The notes beneath the pieces are model-generated. The model had not been told where the DNA came from. It saw only the letters and a program-made list of their open reading frames with translations, and ran no database searches. The translations under genes and the position numbers were made by a program. A stretch of DNA of 64,000 nucleotides from Rotaria socialis (taxonomy: Eukaryota; Rotifera; Eurotatoria; Philodinida; Philodinidae): assembly GCA_905331475.1 (NCBI GenBank), contig CAJNYU010001127.1, forward strand, positions 310,001 through 374,000, in the 5' to 3' direction. Positions 13,803 to 26,244 of this stretch are shown here, piece after piece (position 1 is the first letter of the stretch; every line of letters begins with the position of its first letter).

Positions 13803-14081
13803 TTATTCTTCTTCAATGACTGCTAAATGTTGTAGGGGTGGTGAATATGTTCCTTGACGTGCTGCAAGTTGATTAAGATGTGTAAAATGTCCGTTCATTG
13901 GTGAGATTTTATGAGGAGATTTTGTCGAAGACTTTCTACTTGAGTTTTTCGGCGATGATAATGTTTGCGTATCTTGGTTGTTAGAAGCATATATTGGCAC
14001 TGCTGCTTGATCCATATGCCACAAATATTTTGATAAGATTTGTAAAAAACGTTTACAAAAATTTCGAGGTTTACTAGGCAT
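13803..14081 (-). CDS. Orphan 92-residue protein
   Basis: I do not recognise this protein. A single open exon gives 92 residues. The N-terminal third is basic and hydrophobic (CKRFLQILSKYLWHMDQ); the middle is Ser/Lys-rich and looks disordered (SSRKSSTKSPHK); the end is acidic (AVIEEE). An acceptor-like TTCTGTTGTAG lies 15 bases upstream of the ATG, which suggests a 5' UTR intron and supports a real gene. No signal peptide or full membrane span is evident. It could also be the last exon of a longer gene. Confidence 0.5.
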   Translation of the reverse strand: MPSKPRNFCKRFLQILSKYLWHMDQAAVPIYASNNQDTQTLSSPKNSSRKSSTKSPHKISPMNGHFTHLNQLAARQGTYSPPLQHLAVIEEE

Positions 14082-17000
14082 TTTGTTTTTTAATCTACAA
14101 CAGAAGACAGTAAGATAACAAAACTATATATACTACTTTAAAAGGTACGATAATACGAGAGTATACTAAATTGAGTAATAACATTCGTAGGCTATGAGTA
14201 ACCTACCAACCTTTAGTAACGTAGAAAAGACGATCGTTCGTAGGTTATTATGTTTACGCAATTACTTCCTTAGTTTATATGTAAATACTAAAAAAATCAT
14301 GTATAGAAAAAAATACAAAAAATTCTATTTTTCTATGTCTGATTAATTACTAGATAAGATATGGTTGACTAAACCTTTCGGGCTATAATATTTTTTTGTA
14401 AATATTTTTGTCATCGTTGGAAAAAAAGTCATAGTTCACTAAGATGAATATTTTCTTTATAGTCCAAAAGTTTCGAACTTTTCGATTGCAGCACAACAGC
14501 TGTTAATGCCTCATGCACTTGTCCATTTTTTTATGTTTTCAGTTTATGCAACTGGGTAAATATTTTTCTTCCTAGTTTACTAAAATAACTCGGCTAAAGC
14601 GAAAAAAAAGAGTCAAAGTACACTTTTCCCGTTATTCTCCTATCGTGATCGAAAAAAAAGTACTTAAAACACAACGAAAATAACAAACCCTCAAGCGAAA
14701 ATAACAAATTAGCAGTTGAAATAAAGAAATTAAAAATTGGAGATTCTTTTGAAAAATTCCATTGAGAAAAAAAACTGAACAAATATTTTGTTTCAGTTAT
14801 ACGATACGCTCTATTCAACAATACAAAAAAACTTTGATCGAACGTTATCAATCATGGACCTTGTACTTTTTCAAGCACGCTGTTTTTTTCACAGTTTATT
14901 TATAAGAAAAAGAAAAGGAACACATTGTTTGTTTTTCCAGCGAAACCTTTCTACCAGAGAAGTACATTAACCCTGCTCATGTTTTCGAACCCTTTCATAA
15001 AAAAGCATTAATCATGAGTCATCTATCACGGGTCAGAGTCATTCTTGGCCTTCGTCACAAGAAATACTGTTTATTTAGTCATTTATTTATCTTACTCTTT
15101 TTCTGCTTCATTTTAGAGAAAATTACTTAGTGGGAATATGACAGAAAAAAAAAGAAAAAAAGATTTTCGGTGTCAGTTAGAAAACGAATAAGTCGTCTTG
15201 GCATAAAGAGATGTCTCGAGGATGAAAATATGTCTATGAAAATATCAATCAAAATATTAAAAAAAAAGGTCCAATCTATAACTAAGACTATTCTATATCT
15301 ATTATGTCTTAACTCTGTTAATAAGTAAGAATATTCATTTGAATTAATCTTACAGACAGAAAGAAAAAAAACAAATGATACCGTCTGAAATATTTCTGTC
15401 CAAAAGAAGTTATCGAAGTATGAATTAGAAAAGGATACAAATAAATTATGTTTTTGTATACCTTGCTTTCGTAAATGCACGTCGTTTCTCGGTCGAGTAA
15501 CCATTCTTTTGAATACATTTTTTCTTTTTCTTTTTATTGATTAGATCTAACATAATTGTGCACTCGAATAATAATTGTGACCTATTTCCAAATTTCATAA
15601 GAACATTAGTGTATTCAAAAAATAAATATGAACATTTTCAATCCGATTTGTTCTATAGTTATACTTGAGAGTTTAACAGTGGAATTTTGAATTAAGAGAT
15701 TTGATGAAAAAAAGAATATCTGAAGTAATATAATTTTTATTTTTGAATCATTTTTCATTGGATCTAAAACTGCAATTTCTTTAATGCTATTATTTCAGAG
15801 CAATATAAGTATTTATATTGAATTGGAAAGAGTTCAAGTGAGTCAAAAAGAAAGCTAAAGTCTATTTTTGTAATAAAATTCATTAATTGAATGACTCTTA
15901 TAATTAATAAAAAGCTTCAACTTCATTAATGACCGATTTTCTAGTTGAGTTAACTTAAGTTAGTAACCTAGGAATATTTGGCTGTTTGTTCCATGAACGC
16001 TTACATCTGAAATGAATCATCGATGGTGAATCAATATTATTGATGCTAGGATTTTTCCATGAATTCATTACTTGTTGGTTTTCTTTTCAGTCAAAGAATA
16101 TTAATTTCCAGCATGATTATAAGCATAATTAACGGTAAGCTAATATGTCAAGTATAGTCTCTTTCATCCGCTTTAAAACTTACCGTGTGCAACACGGAAA
16201 CATGTATTCGACATTCCTATCATACCTCCGGATTCATTCGTCAGTAAAATAATATTTCTATAGTACAATTATATTTGGTTGTCAGACGGATGACTCACTT
16301 TATTTGGAAAAGAACAATAATAATAATTAATTCTTTCTCCTTTTGCTAATAGAAAAGTTAATTTTTACTATAGGCATGATGATTGGTCACAGGTTGACAT
16401 TTATCATAATATTGTTTTGCATCACACGACTAAATAGACGTAGTTTATAGTTTTGCGTATTTTTGTTGATAATATTAAAGTGACACTTTCGCATTGATTA
16501 AGAAAAAAATAAGAAATAGAAAAGTCTCGTGATAAGTCATTTCACAAGAAACATGCGTACATATCGTTATTACAATATGCTGAAGGCTACGCCGCTCAAG
16601 AATGAATCATTTCTATCTTGTTTATTTTTCAATATTTTTACTAATTGAAGGCTTTTTCTTTTAATTATACTGATTTTATTAGATCTTGAAAATTATCTCG
16701 ACTAAATCTTATGGTAGAATAGTTTTTTTAAAAGAAAAACTAAAAAACGAGAGTCACGATTTCATATTGAACAAAAAAGAAATTGATTATCATTACTATT
16801 TATACTAACGTAATGCATAAATTTATATTTCGATTCAATTCAAAAACGATATTATCACGTAAGGGAAATAAATACAGCATACTGGCACATGTTCACATGT
16901 ACATACGTAAAGTGCTATTCGTCTTTCTTGAAAGTCAATATCAGATATAAGTCCTATTCATTTTTGAAACACGGTTTCTTTTTATTTTGAACAAACATAA

Positions 17001-18130
17001 AATCATAGATAGTATTACACCAGAACAAGGGGACAAAATATCGTTGTAAAATAATTTACATTAGAAGCAACAAATTCTTAACTATTGGACTTCAGATTTT
17101 AGCAATAATACAGAAATTGGAATACAAATGGATGCTGTGCTGCAAAGATATTTTCTATGATCAGTATATTAACTATTGAAATGAAAAATACTAAAGTAAT
17201 AATATGCATTCCATGGCTGTAAACTATATCTTTTGTATATTCTCATCGACACTATGACCTTATCTATTAGCCCGTTTTCTACTAATATACGTAAATGAAT
17301 CTCTATTAAGATTCTTAATTAGATGAGTATTTTGCATCAATCTTAGTGGATCCTATTTATTCAAAATATAACCTTGAGAAGTTTCACTATGATATCTTCC
17401 ATTAAATATAAATAGAATAATCAATTTTTGGAAAAATATTTTCAGCTCACACTTCACAATGTCCTAACAAAGAAATTGCTAGGATGAATTTATATACGAA
17501 AGAACAATATCAATTTTATAATTTAATGTTTTTTATGCTGTGCAATGTTTATATGGATTGTGTTAGCTACAAATATTATTCTGATTGTTATTCTACTTGA
17601 TCGGAATTAAATCTTAGAACTACGTTTTATATTCAATGTAATGGAAATATAAAGGGCTACATGAGGTGTTGCGATAGTTTCATTTTCTCCCTAGATGTAT
17701 ATACTCGTTCATGTACTTTCTCCATATCTTTTAGAGTCAGCCAAATTATACCGAAAAATTTCTTATTCACTTGCGCAAATTGATTTAAACAAATTAGGTA
17801 CAATTTTAAAACATCAGGGAAAAAATTTAATGAAAAACCATCGATGTTCAATTTGTTTTTCAAGGGATTTGTCACATGTACTATTGATGTTAAGCAACAT
17901 TGACAATGAAAAATCATCAACATCAGTTGAACACGTTGAGTCTAATCAAATAGGACTTTTCTGATGAAATATTTTTGAATGGTAATTTTATTATGAAACA
18001 AAAAAAATCATTCATTACTTTAGAATATACATTATTTCTTCTCCGATAAACCTTACAAAAACATTTTATACTCGAATGTACTAATATTAGAAAAATGAAT
18101 GATTTTCTCCTTGTTCTCAGTGCAAATGCC
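14082..18130. other. Gene-poor AT-rich region
   Basis: Homopolymer runs and many stops. Around 17650-17960 both strands stay open for about 88 codons. Weak splice signals exist on both, but I could not choose a strand or find a family, so no gene is called. Confidence 0.4.
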
Positions 18131-18136
18131 ATGATT

Positions 18137-18449
18137 CATCTTAACAGCTGTGACTTATGTGGAATATTATTATAAATTTCATGGACAAAATTGGAAGCTA
18201 GCCCTGGAGAGCAATAGTCATTAAAAGTAGCTACACATTTTTCATGTCAACTAAATTATTCATTATTTCGAACAAAAACAAAGGACCCCGCCGGATAAAA
18301 AAATTTTCTTGAATCGATTTCATTTTTATACAGTATTGTAGAGCTCGTTGAGATACATCAAATGGTATATAGGAAGTCAAGTTTTCATAACGGTTTTGTG
18401 TAGTTACAGTCGATATACTATCTATACTGGCATAGGGATTTGTATGGTA
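18137..18449 (-). pseudogene. Coding-like fragment inside an inverted repeat
   Basis: The minus strand reads like protein after an acceptor-like TTTTCTATTAG: it passes SYIPFDVSQRALQYCIKMK and reaches a stop at about 18231. After a second acceptor-like site, another block (LASNFVHEIYNNIPHKSQ) runs to a stop at about 18137. The phases of the two pieces do not join cleanly. I do not recognise the family. The middle of the first piece is duplicated in inverse orientation at 18658-18799. It may be the 3' end of a broken gene. Confidence 0.3.
18280..18421. repeat. Left arm of an identical inverted repeat
   Basis: 142 bases that read as the exact reverse complement of 18658-18799, by eye without mismatch. 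The arm ends one base before the position that mirrors the N at 18657. Confidence 0.9.
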
Positions 18450-18657
18450 CTAATAGAAAATGTACACTCCTATGATCATCTCTAATGAGTATATACATAT
18501 TTAGTTTTGTAATTCAGTTCGATACAGTTATGAGTGGTGCTCAATTTTTCATATTTGATAGTTTTCATTACTACTGCTTTCCTACTGAAAAGAGTCATCT
18601 TCTATCGATGAATGACATTTTTTCATCAAAATGCACTTTACTGTTTTCAGTCCTGTN

Positions 18658-18799
18658 ATAGTATATCGACTGTAACTACACAAAACCGTTATGAAAACTT
18701 GACTTCCTATATACCATTTGATGTATCTCAACGAGCTCTACAATACTGTATAAAAATGAAATCGATTCAAGAAAATTTTTTTATCCGGCGGGGTCCTTT
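18658..18799. repeat. Right arm of an identical inverted repeat
   Basis: Exact inverse copy of 18280-18421, starting immediately after an unresolved base (N at 18657). The identity plus the N makes an assembly join as likely as a recent inverted duplication. Confidence 0.9.
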
Positions 18800-19067
18800 T
18801 AACTTTAAATTTGTAATACTTCTTGTTTTGTTTCGAAAGATTAACAGAAATATTTTCCATTGCCAAAATTTCAAGATATAAATTAATTCTGATGAAACGA
18901 TAGACAATGAAAGAGATTTTGAAAAACATGACGTGAACTTGTTTTATCCATTTGTTCGTATATTTTCGTTTAAATTAGACCTATATGATTGATAGATCGT
19001 ACTATGTTATACTATCTTTCTTTTTCGTCAGTTACAAATGCTAGTAATGCAAAAAGAAAATTGTTCA

Positions 19068-19802
19068 TCAAGACCAGAACAGTTTTATTTTTTGACGGAT
19101 ATTTTTTCGACAAATATGGCAGTCAATCAGTGTTGTAGCGCATTGAGAACATGCGAGATGTCCACAAAGAAATGCAACGTCGTTTTTTCTTTCCATGCAT
19201 ATAACACAATAGTTTTCATCGTCAATTGATTCGATCCTGTTCATCGGCGTAATTGACATGGCATGAAATACATTTTTACAGTTACTAATTGAAGATGAAT
19301 TGTAATCTACGAAACAAGAACGAAGCCTGAAGTTTTAAGATCATTGACAAGTTCACTTTTTCTTACCACCGCCTAACAAAATATGGCGCCAATGATCATG
19401 ATCAATCGTTGAGCATAACTTAGCAAAACCATCAAAACCTTTCCCAAAGAGGTTTTCAATTAACTCACAATTTCTATTCTTTGTATCAACAAGAAGCAGT
19501 GCATTTTGAACAATTTCTTCTGTTGGCCTTCGTTTTTCAACATAACTAGTCCCGGGTAATTTAATCCAATGTAGATAACTGTCACCTTGATTGTAGAGTA
19601 CTCGTCTGAGAATTCCATTGCCTTTAAACAACTTTATGGGTGCCACATGAAAATTATTTAAATCATTTAATGTGACAACAAATATTTCCAAGCTATCATG
19701 ATTAGGTTGAACAGCTATTCCTTGAAATAATTTTAGATTTCGCCATCGATACAAATGATCACCAGGGTGAACATCAGCCACGGATATTGCATGTGAAAGC
19801 AT
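19068..19802 (-). CDS. LRAT/NC-domain-like protein with C-terminal RING finger
   Basis: Two exons, 19802-19367 and 19306-19068, join in phase to 224 residues. The first part looks like an LRAT/NlpC-P60-like (NC) domain: VHPGDHLYRWRNL near residue 11, then RNCELIENLFGKGFDGFAK, which carries the family's NCE motif with the likely catalytic Cys. The usual first active-site His, before a (G/A)IYVG-type strand, appears replaced by Gln (FQGIAVQ). Exon 2 is a C3HC4 RING finger: CVICMERKNDVAFLCGH, then CSQCATTL and CHICRKNI, expected to act as a ubiquitin E3. A lipid-acyltransferase-type fold tied to a RING is unusual; I infer a membrane- or lipid-linked ligase, with no direct evidence. Divergent from the receptor gene at 20612. 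The RING is certain; the N-terminal assignment is moderate. Confidence 0.75.
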
Positions 19803-20611
19803 CTTATTGAAATGACTTTTTTTATTCTAATTCTTTCGATTATTAAGACATCCTTTATGTGTGTTTTTCGTTCGCATTCGTTGTATTTATTCTTGGAATT
19901 TTCCGTTGCAAATAACTGCGTAGATATGATGATGAAATATTAAACGAAAGAAGAAAAGAAAGATTCTTGCATACGAAAGATAGATATAAGCATCGTTCCC
20001 ATAGCAATGACACATTATCGACTAATTCCTCATACGAATTTCTTTAACTCGTGTTTTAAATATTTAAATCGTGAGTCATATCTGAATGATATCTTCTTTT
20101 TTTTGCGTCGAAACAACTAAAGTTCCTAGAAAACAAGTATAGACAATTTCTGCCATAATATTTCATGCTGACCATTTGATGTCAATATTGTTATGATTGA
20201 CTTTATCTCTGGCGGTCATGTGCGGTATTTTGGTCTACTCTTTCATAATATTTCACCGTTTAATACAATAAATATTACACATCAATGGCGCATTCACTAT
20301 AAATTGTTAAGGATTTAATTTCGTATATTGAAAAAAATAGAATTACTAACAAAATGCCATATTATGGATGAATCCATTTATGATATCACGAATTGTAGTG
20401 GTTTCTAAAACTATTGCCTTTCAGTTACGGTTTTTTTAAACAATGAAGTTTAAGTATCATAGTACAGAATTCAAACATGTAGCTATCTCATATTTCTTTT
20501 TCAATTAAGATAATCAAACGGTTCTTATCTTTTTTTTTCATTGATTTTTTAAACAAAATGTAAAAAAGAAGCAAAACACATTTGTTCTAAGTTACAATCA
20601 TATAACTCATC
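19803..20611. promoter_or_regulatory. Divergent intergenic region
   Basis: About 0.8 kb between two head-to-head genes (LRAT-RING on minus, receptor on plus), so both promoters must lie here or in unseen 5' exons. I see no specific promoter motif beyond AT-richness. Confidence 0.4.
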
Positions 20612-21747
20612 ATGGACCTGAGAGCAGCAGTAAGTTCTAATGAAAAACTCACCATTTATTTTTGTTTTTACGTTGCTTTGTCGTATAGGATTCTTATAAT
20701 ACGGCTTACAATTCAATCGATCGACTCGATTCTATATTATTTTTTTATAATTACCTCTCTACATGGTCAATTGGAATAATATTCTCTCTAATTCTTCCAA
20801 TACTATACATCTTTGCTCCATCATGTCTTCGTACAACACGTACATCGAATTTTAATATCGTTTGTCTTGTTTGTTTATCAAATATGTTCTGCATTTTTGC
20901 TCAAGTACGCATCTTAAGTGATGGAGGCGAACCAAATTTACCGATTCACCTATGTCGATTTACCGTTTTTATGTCAACATTTGCTAAGCCAATGGGACTT
21001 TATTTAACATTATTATTTAGTGTTGAAAGATTATTTTCAAACAATTTATTTAGTTTTTTCTTAAACAAGAATAATTATCGGTTATGCTTTAAACGATTTT
21101 ACTTATCATTGATACTGATTGGTATTAGCTCTATATTTTTGTTAAGATTGTATGAAGTAATCAATTTTGTTAAAAATAATCAATCGGTATCGAATAGTAA
21201 TGCTATTTCGCCAAAAACTACGAACAATAGTTCATCAATGCAGCCAACTTTTATCTTTTGTTTTCGTTCATTAAATTTTGAAACTTATGCAAAAATTTTA
21301 TCATTTTATTCAATACAATATTGGTTTGAATATGTTATTTTAAGTTTAATTAGTCTAATTCTATTATGTTTTGTATTAAATCAATATGGTTTACCTCGTT
21401 TCCACCAACGTACTCCATCGCGTTTAAGTGTGAACACAAAATTTTATTTATGTCTCTCGTCATGTGTTATTTTGTTTGAATTAGTTTTACTATGTTTACA
21501 TTTTATTATTACTAAGGATGGCAACAATAATTCGACTGCACAAGTTAATGCCTTGCAAACGATGTTATTTGTATACAATATTCGTTGTATTGCATTACCA
21601 TTTGTTATTTGTTTAATAACATGTAATCCATTAAAAGAGTGGATTCATGAACTTATCATTCTACGTCCGTATCAAGATAAACTAGATGAAAATGATCAAA
21701 CAAAGACAATCAGTGAACGATCAGAAACATTTTTATCCTCTGAATAA
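20612..21747 (+). CDS. Rhodopsin-like G protein-coupled receptor, divergent
   Basis: Exon 1 (20612-20629) codes only MDLRAA before a GTAAGT donor; exon 2 starts at 20689 and is open to 21747, giving 358 residues. Seven hydrophobic segments can be counted. A Cys at the start of TM3 (LPIHLCRFTVFM) sits where class A receptors have the TM3 disulfide. VERLF replaces the E/DRY motif at the end of TM3. The last membrane segment ends with CNPLKEWIHELI, where NPxxY would be, followed by a short polar tail. The extracellular loop before TM5 has N-glycosylation sites (NNSSS). The size and the worn signature motifs fit the large chemoreceptor-like receptor sets of small invertebrates. The ligand is unknown. 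Confidence 0.75.
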
Positions 21748-22093
21748 ACAATTTCTTAAAATAATAAGACAATATCAACACTTTTCATTCACATGTCTAA
21801 TTTTTAAACAGATGTAATAGATGAACTTTCTTTCATTTGCTTATTTCGATATGTTTGTGATAAGGCGGAAACGCGAGAAAATTCAAAGTTGATGATAGAT
21901 GCTATCCTGCTGTGAATATGCCATGACCAACAGCACATAACAATAGATCATCTTTCAGCATTAAACTATTGATTGGTTCGACTAAGCAATCAGGCGAGAA
22001 AAAGGAATGAGCGAAGAGAAAGAGAGAACAACAAAAAGAATGAATAAATACGAGATTGATCGATTGATCGATAGCAGAAAACGTTTCTATTTC

Positions 22094-22660
22094 ATGATGG
22101 ACACATCACGCATTGCTCACTTGTTTTTACAATATTTACCAGACTTTTTTAAAAAGAGTAAGATTAATTAATCACAGAAAAAGATTATTTGATTTTGATT
22201 CTTTTTTCTCTCTTCATGTAGAATTGTCTCACAAAGAAAATCATTTTGAACAGGTATTTTTTGCTAGCTGGTTATTTGTATTTTTAATCGATCGTTTTTG
22301 TAGAATTTTCCAAGTCAATATTCATTATTTGCATCTATGACAAATATTCATAGTAATGAAGAAAATCCTATCTATGATGATGAAGGTTGTTTATTATTGA
22401 TGGAAACCAGTCAATCAAATCTTTCTTTATTTAATGTTAGTTGTGATTCACTTGTTTTTATTGAAAATCAAGATTTTAATCAACAATCAAGACAACCATC
22501 GAATACAATTAAACATTATAATAGTTCGATAGACATTCATGTAGATATTAAAAAATCTTCAAATCGTTCAACGATGATTCTTTGCGATGAGATGATTTCT
22601 TCCGAAACAAAAACTCTACAACGATGGAAAGGGCTTGAACTGTTGAATACATGTGCTTGA
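22094..22660 (+). CDS. Orphan 150-residue acidic protein
   Basis: Three exons (22094-22157, 22222-22253, 22304-22660) join in phase with good GT-AG sites, so a real gene is likely although I do not recognise it. The N-terminal 21 residues are amphipathic (RIAHLFLQYLPDFFKK). The rest is polar, rich in Ser and Asn, with acidic patches (NEENPIYDDEG) and no membrane span. Two ATG codons lie in tandem at the start; I used the first. Codon use resembles the neighbouring genes. Confidence 0.5.
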
Positions 22661-23615
22661 TAGACTTTTCTGTTTTTTTAACACTGCAAAAATTTTGTTT
22701 TTTTGAATTTATCTTCTCTACGATACATAAATATTTTGAAGTATGATTGAAAACAGTTTTTCGATTTATTACTTCGTAAACAAAAAAGATTAACATTTAC
22801 GCGATTTATCCACAGTAGAGAATGATTCCCAGCAGAGCAATATATATTTCTTTGATTCAAGAGTGCTTTGATTGATCACTAAGATATATCTCATCTATCC
22901 GACACTGCCATTAAACGAGGCATCGTGCGAGTGGATGCATCACCATTTTTATTATTCGAGTACTACCATGAAAACATTTGATCAAGATACTATGCCATTC
23001 ATACAATTGGAATTGTTCAAATCTACATTTCTTCTTTTGTCACTTATCAATAGAATATTGGTATGAAAATTTTTTTTTGACATTTTAAAAAGAACAATTA
23101 AGAATTATACCAGATGGACTAGAAACATGCAAAATAAATGGCAACAAATACAATAAGATGTGGATCATGTATTCTTGTTGAACCATTCGAAATGAGTGAG
23201 ACAAATCATAGACATCAAAATACAAATACACTCACCAGTTGAATAGGAGTGTTATCTAGATAGAGGCACTCGTATACTGAGAGGATATCAAATACTCGAA
23301 AACATTTTGAATTATAAACAAAGAAAAAAAAGCTTCTCAAGGCTGTTTTGTGTTTTATAAATAAGTTTTTTATTGCTCATCGATGATCCTTAGAAGAAGA
23401 AATCACAATGAACTTTATAAATAATACTTGAGGATGTACGCAGAGTCGTAATAGTCAACTGCACTCGCACGTTTATGACTTCTCTTGAATGAATATTCAC
23501 GAAAACGAAAGAATCTGTAAAATTAGCCGAGTTTATATAGATAGAGATTGAGCACTTGAATCATCAACTTTATGTTTTTGTATTTATTTAATAATATAAA
23601 GAAAATCTAAAAAAA
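22661..23615. other. Intergenic between convergent genes
   Basis: The plus-strand orphan gene and the minus-strand symporter both end into this gap. No exon supported; likely 3' UTRs. Confidence 0.45.
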
Positions 23616-26244
23616 TCAATTCAAGAGAATTGGTTCTTGCTCGACTGCTTTAATTGGAATTGTATTGATTTCATCAACTTTTAAGCTCACAGATTCCTAA
23701 AGAATTTAGAACGAAATAAAAGGAATTCATGAAAAATAATACATCATACTTTATGTTTACAACAACACGAAAATATTCTTTTCCATGGTAACAACAATGA
23801 TTGATCTATCGTTTTTGGATCATTTGACCCTACAAGACATTTTAGGAATCATTCATAATCCTACATTAAAAAGAAAGAAAACAAACCAAAAATAAATGTT
23901 CCTAATAAACTAACAACAACGATAATAACAACAGCATTAAAAGAATACCACATTACAGATATCGAATAAAGTGGTAAGAAAAAATTTGAACTAGAAAATT
24001 AATCAAATAAATTTAAAATCTTTTCGATAAGAAAGAAGATTACCTTTGATTTGTTCGAATCGTTTGATTAGAATTCAATGACGATAGACAACCTTCAACA
24101 GACGTAGACAATTGTCCACCTTTTCCTATTTGTGGTTTCACAGTTAAAGTAGCACCAATAAGTACCCATGTTTGAAATAATAAACAACATGTAAAAGCAA
24201 CAAGAATACTCTAAATAGTTCGTATTAAACTCAGTAAATTCTATAAAATAAATCTATTTCAATCATACTCGACTATTAACACGTGGAACAAAAAATCCAA
24301 CTAGAAAAACTCCTAGAATTGGTGCTGCAAATGAACCCGATATTTGAAAAACTATCTAATTAATATCATATAGCATAGAAATGAATAAAATATATAAACT
24401 CCTTACCACTATAATATTATTTCCAAAAAACGATGTAGCAATTGCTATTAATATTACCAAAAGACCAATCAAGACCGCTAGAAAAAAATTTTAAATAAAT
24501 ATTTATTCTTACGAAAATTTTCATACATACATAATATTTTCGAAACAGTCGCTTGTTTTTCATCTGACATCAAGTTTTCTTTATATATACTTTTATAGAT
24601 ATCTTCGAGAACAACAGTTGTTATACTATTAATTCCACTAGATACTGTACTCAATGAAGCACTTAGAATCGAAGCAACAAATAAGCCTGTTAAACCTGGA
24701 AATCGTCCTAATGTTTCAATGATAAATAATGGATAGAGCTTAAAATAAGAAAATTTTTATTAAAGTATAAATTTGTTTATTCGATTCTTACTTGATCAGG
24801 TTTAGAAATTAATTTAGCTCGAAGAGGATCACATTGATTATATTTTGTATAGAGAAGAAGTCCAACAGATGTACATAGAAAAAGCATAAATGCACACATA
24901 ATAAAATTCACCCAAGCAACTCTAAGATGAATAAAAAATAAATAGATGAATTTATAGGTATTTCGAAAAATCAGATGAAATACTTCTGTGCTGCTCGTGT
25001 ACTTTTTACACATAAATAACGTTGTGCTTGTGTCTGTAAACATGCATATACAGCTGTAGCATTTAAACCACCACCAATAATAATACTCCATACAGTATAT
25101 CGAATTGATGGATCCCATGTAATTCTAAAAATTCCCAAAAACAAAATTTAACGTCTTATCTCTTTTTGAATTCACATACGTCGATAATTGTATTCGATTT
25201 CCTTCCATTGCACGTTGAAATACATTTTTTATACCACCAGCATCATAAAATCCTTAAAAATCAAACCAAGAGAACTATGTTTGAGGAAACTAAAATAATA
25301 TTCATCATACCGAAACCAACGGATAGTATAACTCCAAGAAACATCAGTATCGTTTGTATTACATCAGTCCATATAACTGCTTTCATTCCACCCTTGATTA
25401 TTCAATACATTCAATATTCATATATTTTTTAATATTCTATTACATACAATACTTGTGTAGATTGTACATATGATTCCACATGATAAAACTGCTAACCATA
25501 TATGTAGACCTGTGACTTGACTTAATGCTAAACTTGGCCCATATAAAATAACAGCTATATAAAAAATCTTCGAATTAAACGAAATTAGGTAATTCAATTT
25601 TATCTTCTTTCATTTTTCTCTACTCACCGTTACTAGGATATAACAGATTGTTATAACCATACGAACTGCTAATGAGAAGCGTTGTTCGAGATACTAAAAT
25701 GATAGAGAATTTTCCTTTGAAAAGTTATATCTAATGGCTTACCGCATAGATGCTTAAATTTCCTATTTGTCGAAACATTGGAATAAATAAATTTACAGTT
25801 AAATAGGTGCCAATAAAATAGGCAAAAACTACAAAATATAATTATCGATGTTTGAACTTTAAATAAAAAAAAAAACAACTTACTCCAATAAACATACATT
25901 GTTCCATAGGAATAAATTTCAAGTGGAATTCCAAGTAAAGTAGCTGCAGACATCAGACTCGCTAATAAGCTCATTGCAGTCGGTAAAATCTTTCAAAAAT
26001 ATGTAAATTATCTGTTTTGGAAGAAATATGAACAACTTTTATTACCTTCATTCGTCCATCAGCAATAAGAAATTCATTGGTAGTCAATTGTTTCGATCGA
26101 AAACATCCTTGATAAATACCAATAACCATTGAAAAACCTTTAATAAAATTATAAATGAAAATTTTACAAAAAAAAGCATATTTTTCTTTTTTACTAACTC
26201 AATAGTAGACCCAACATTCCATAATCAATCCAACTGAGATGCAT
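23616..26244 (-). CDS. Sodium/solute symporter, SLC5 family (SMCT/SMVT-like)
   Basis: Seventeen short exons joined by small introns give about 580 residues, near the family's 580-640. Family blocks in order: LLASLMSAATLLGIPLEIYS (TM2 region), YLEQRFSLAVRM, AVILYGPSLALSQVTGLHIW, GGMKAVIWTDVIQTILMFLG, SIIIGGGLNATAVYACLQTQ, AQRYLCVKSTRAAQK, then the signature region SASLSTVSSGINS, and GSFAAPILGVFLVGFFVPRV. These match the Na+-coupled monocarboxylate/multivitamin branch at the plasma membrane; the substrate cannot be read from sequence. The C-terminus is a short cytosolic tail with a Cys cluster (SCCCKHK). One intron (near 25570-25625) keeps the frame only with the acceptor TTCGAAG rather than the nearer TATATAG. 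The ATG follows an acceptor-like site directly, so a 5' UTR exon is probable. Confidence 0.9.

Noticed and set aside
15127-15518. 125-codon open frame on the minus strand
   Set aside because: Phe/Ser/Leu-rich translation from poly-A/poly-T sequence, no splice support and no domain.
17657-17964. Overlapping open frames on both strands, about 88 codons each
   Set aside because: Both have weak splice signals and neither matches a family or joins to another exon in phase. I could not decide the strand, so I left it as unassigned.
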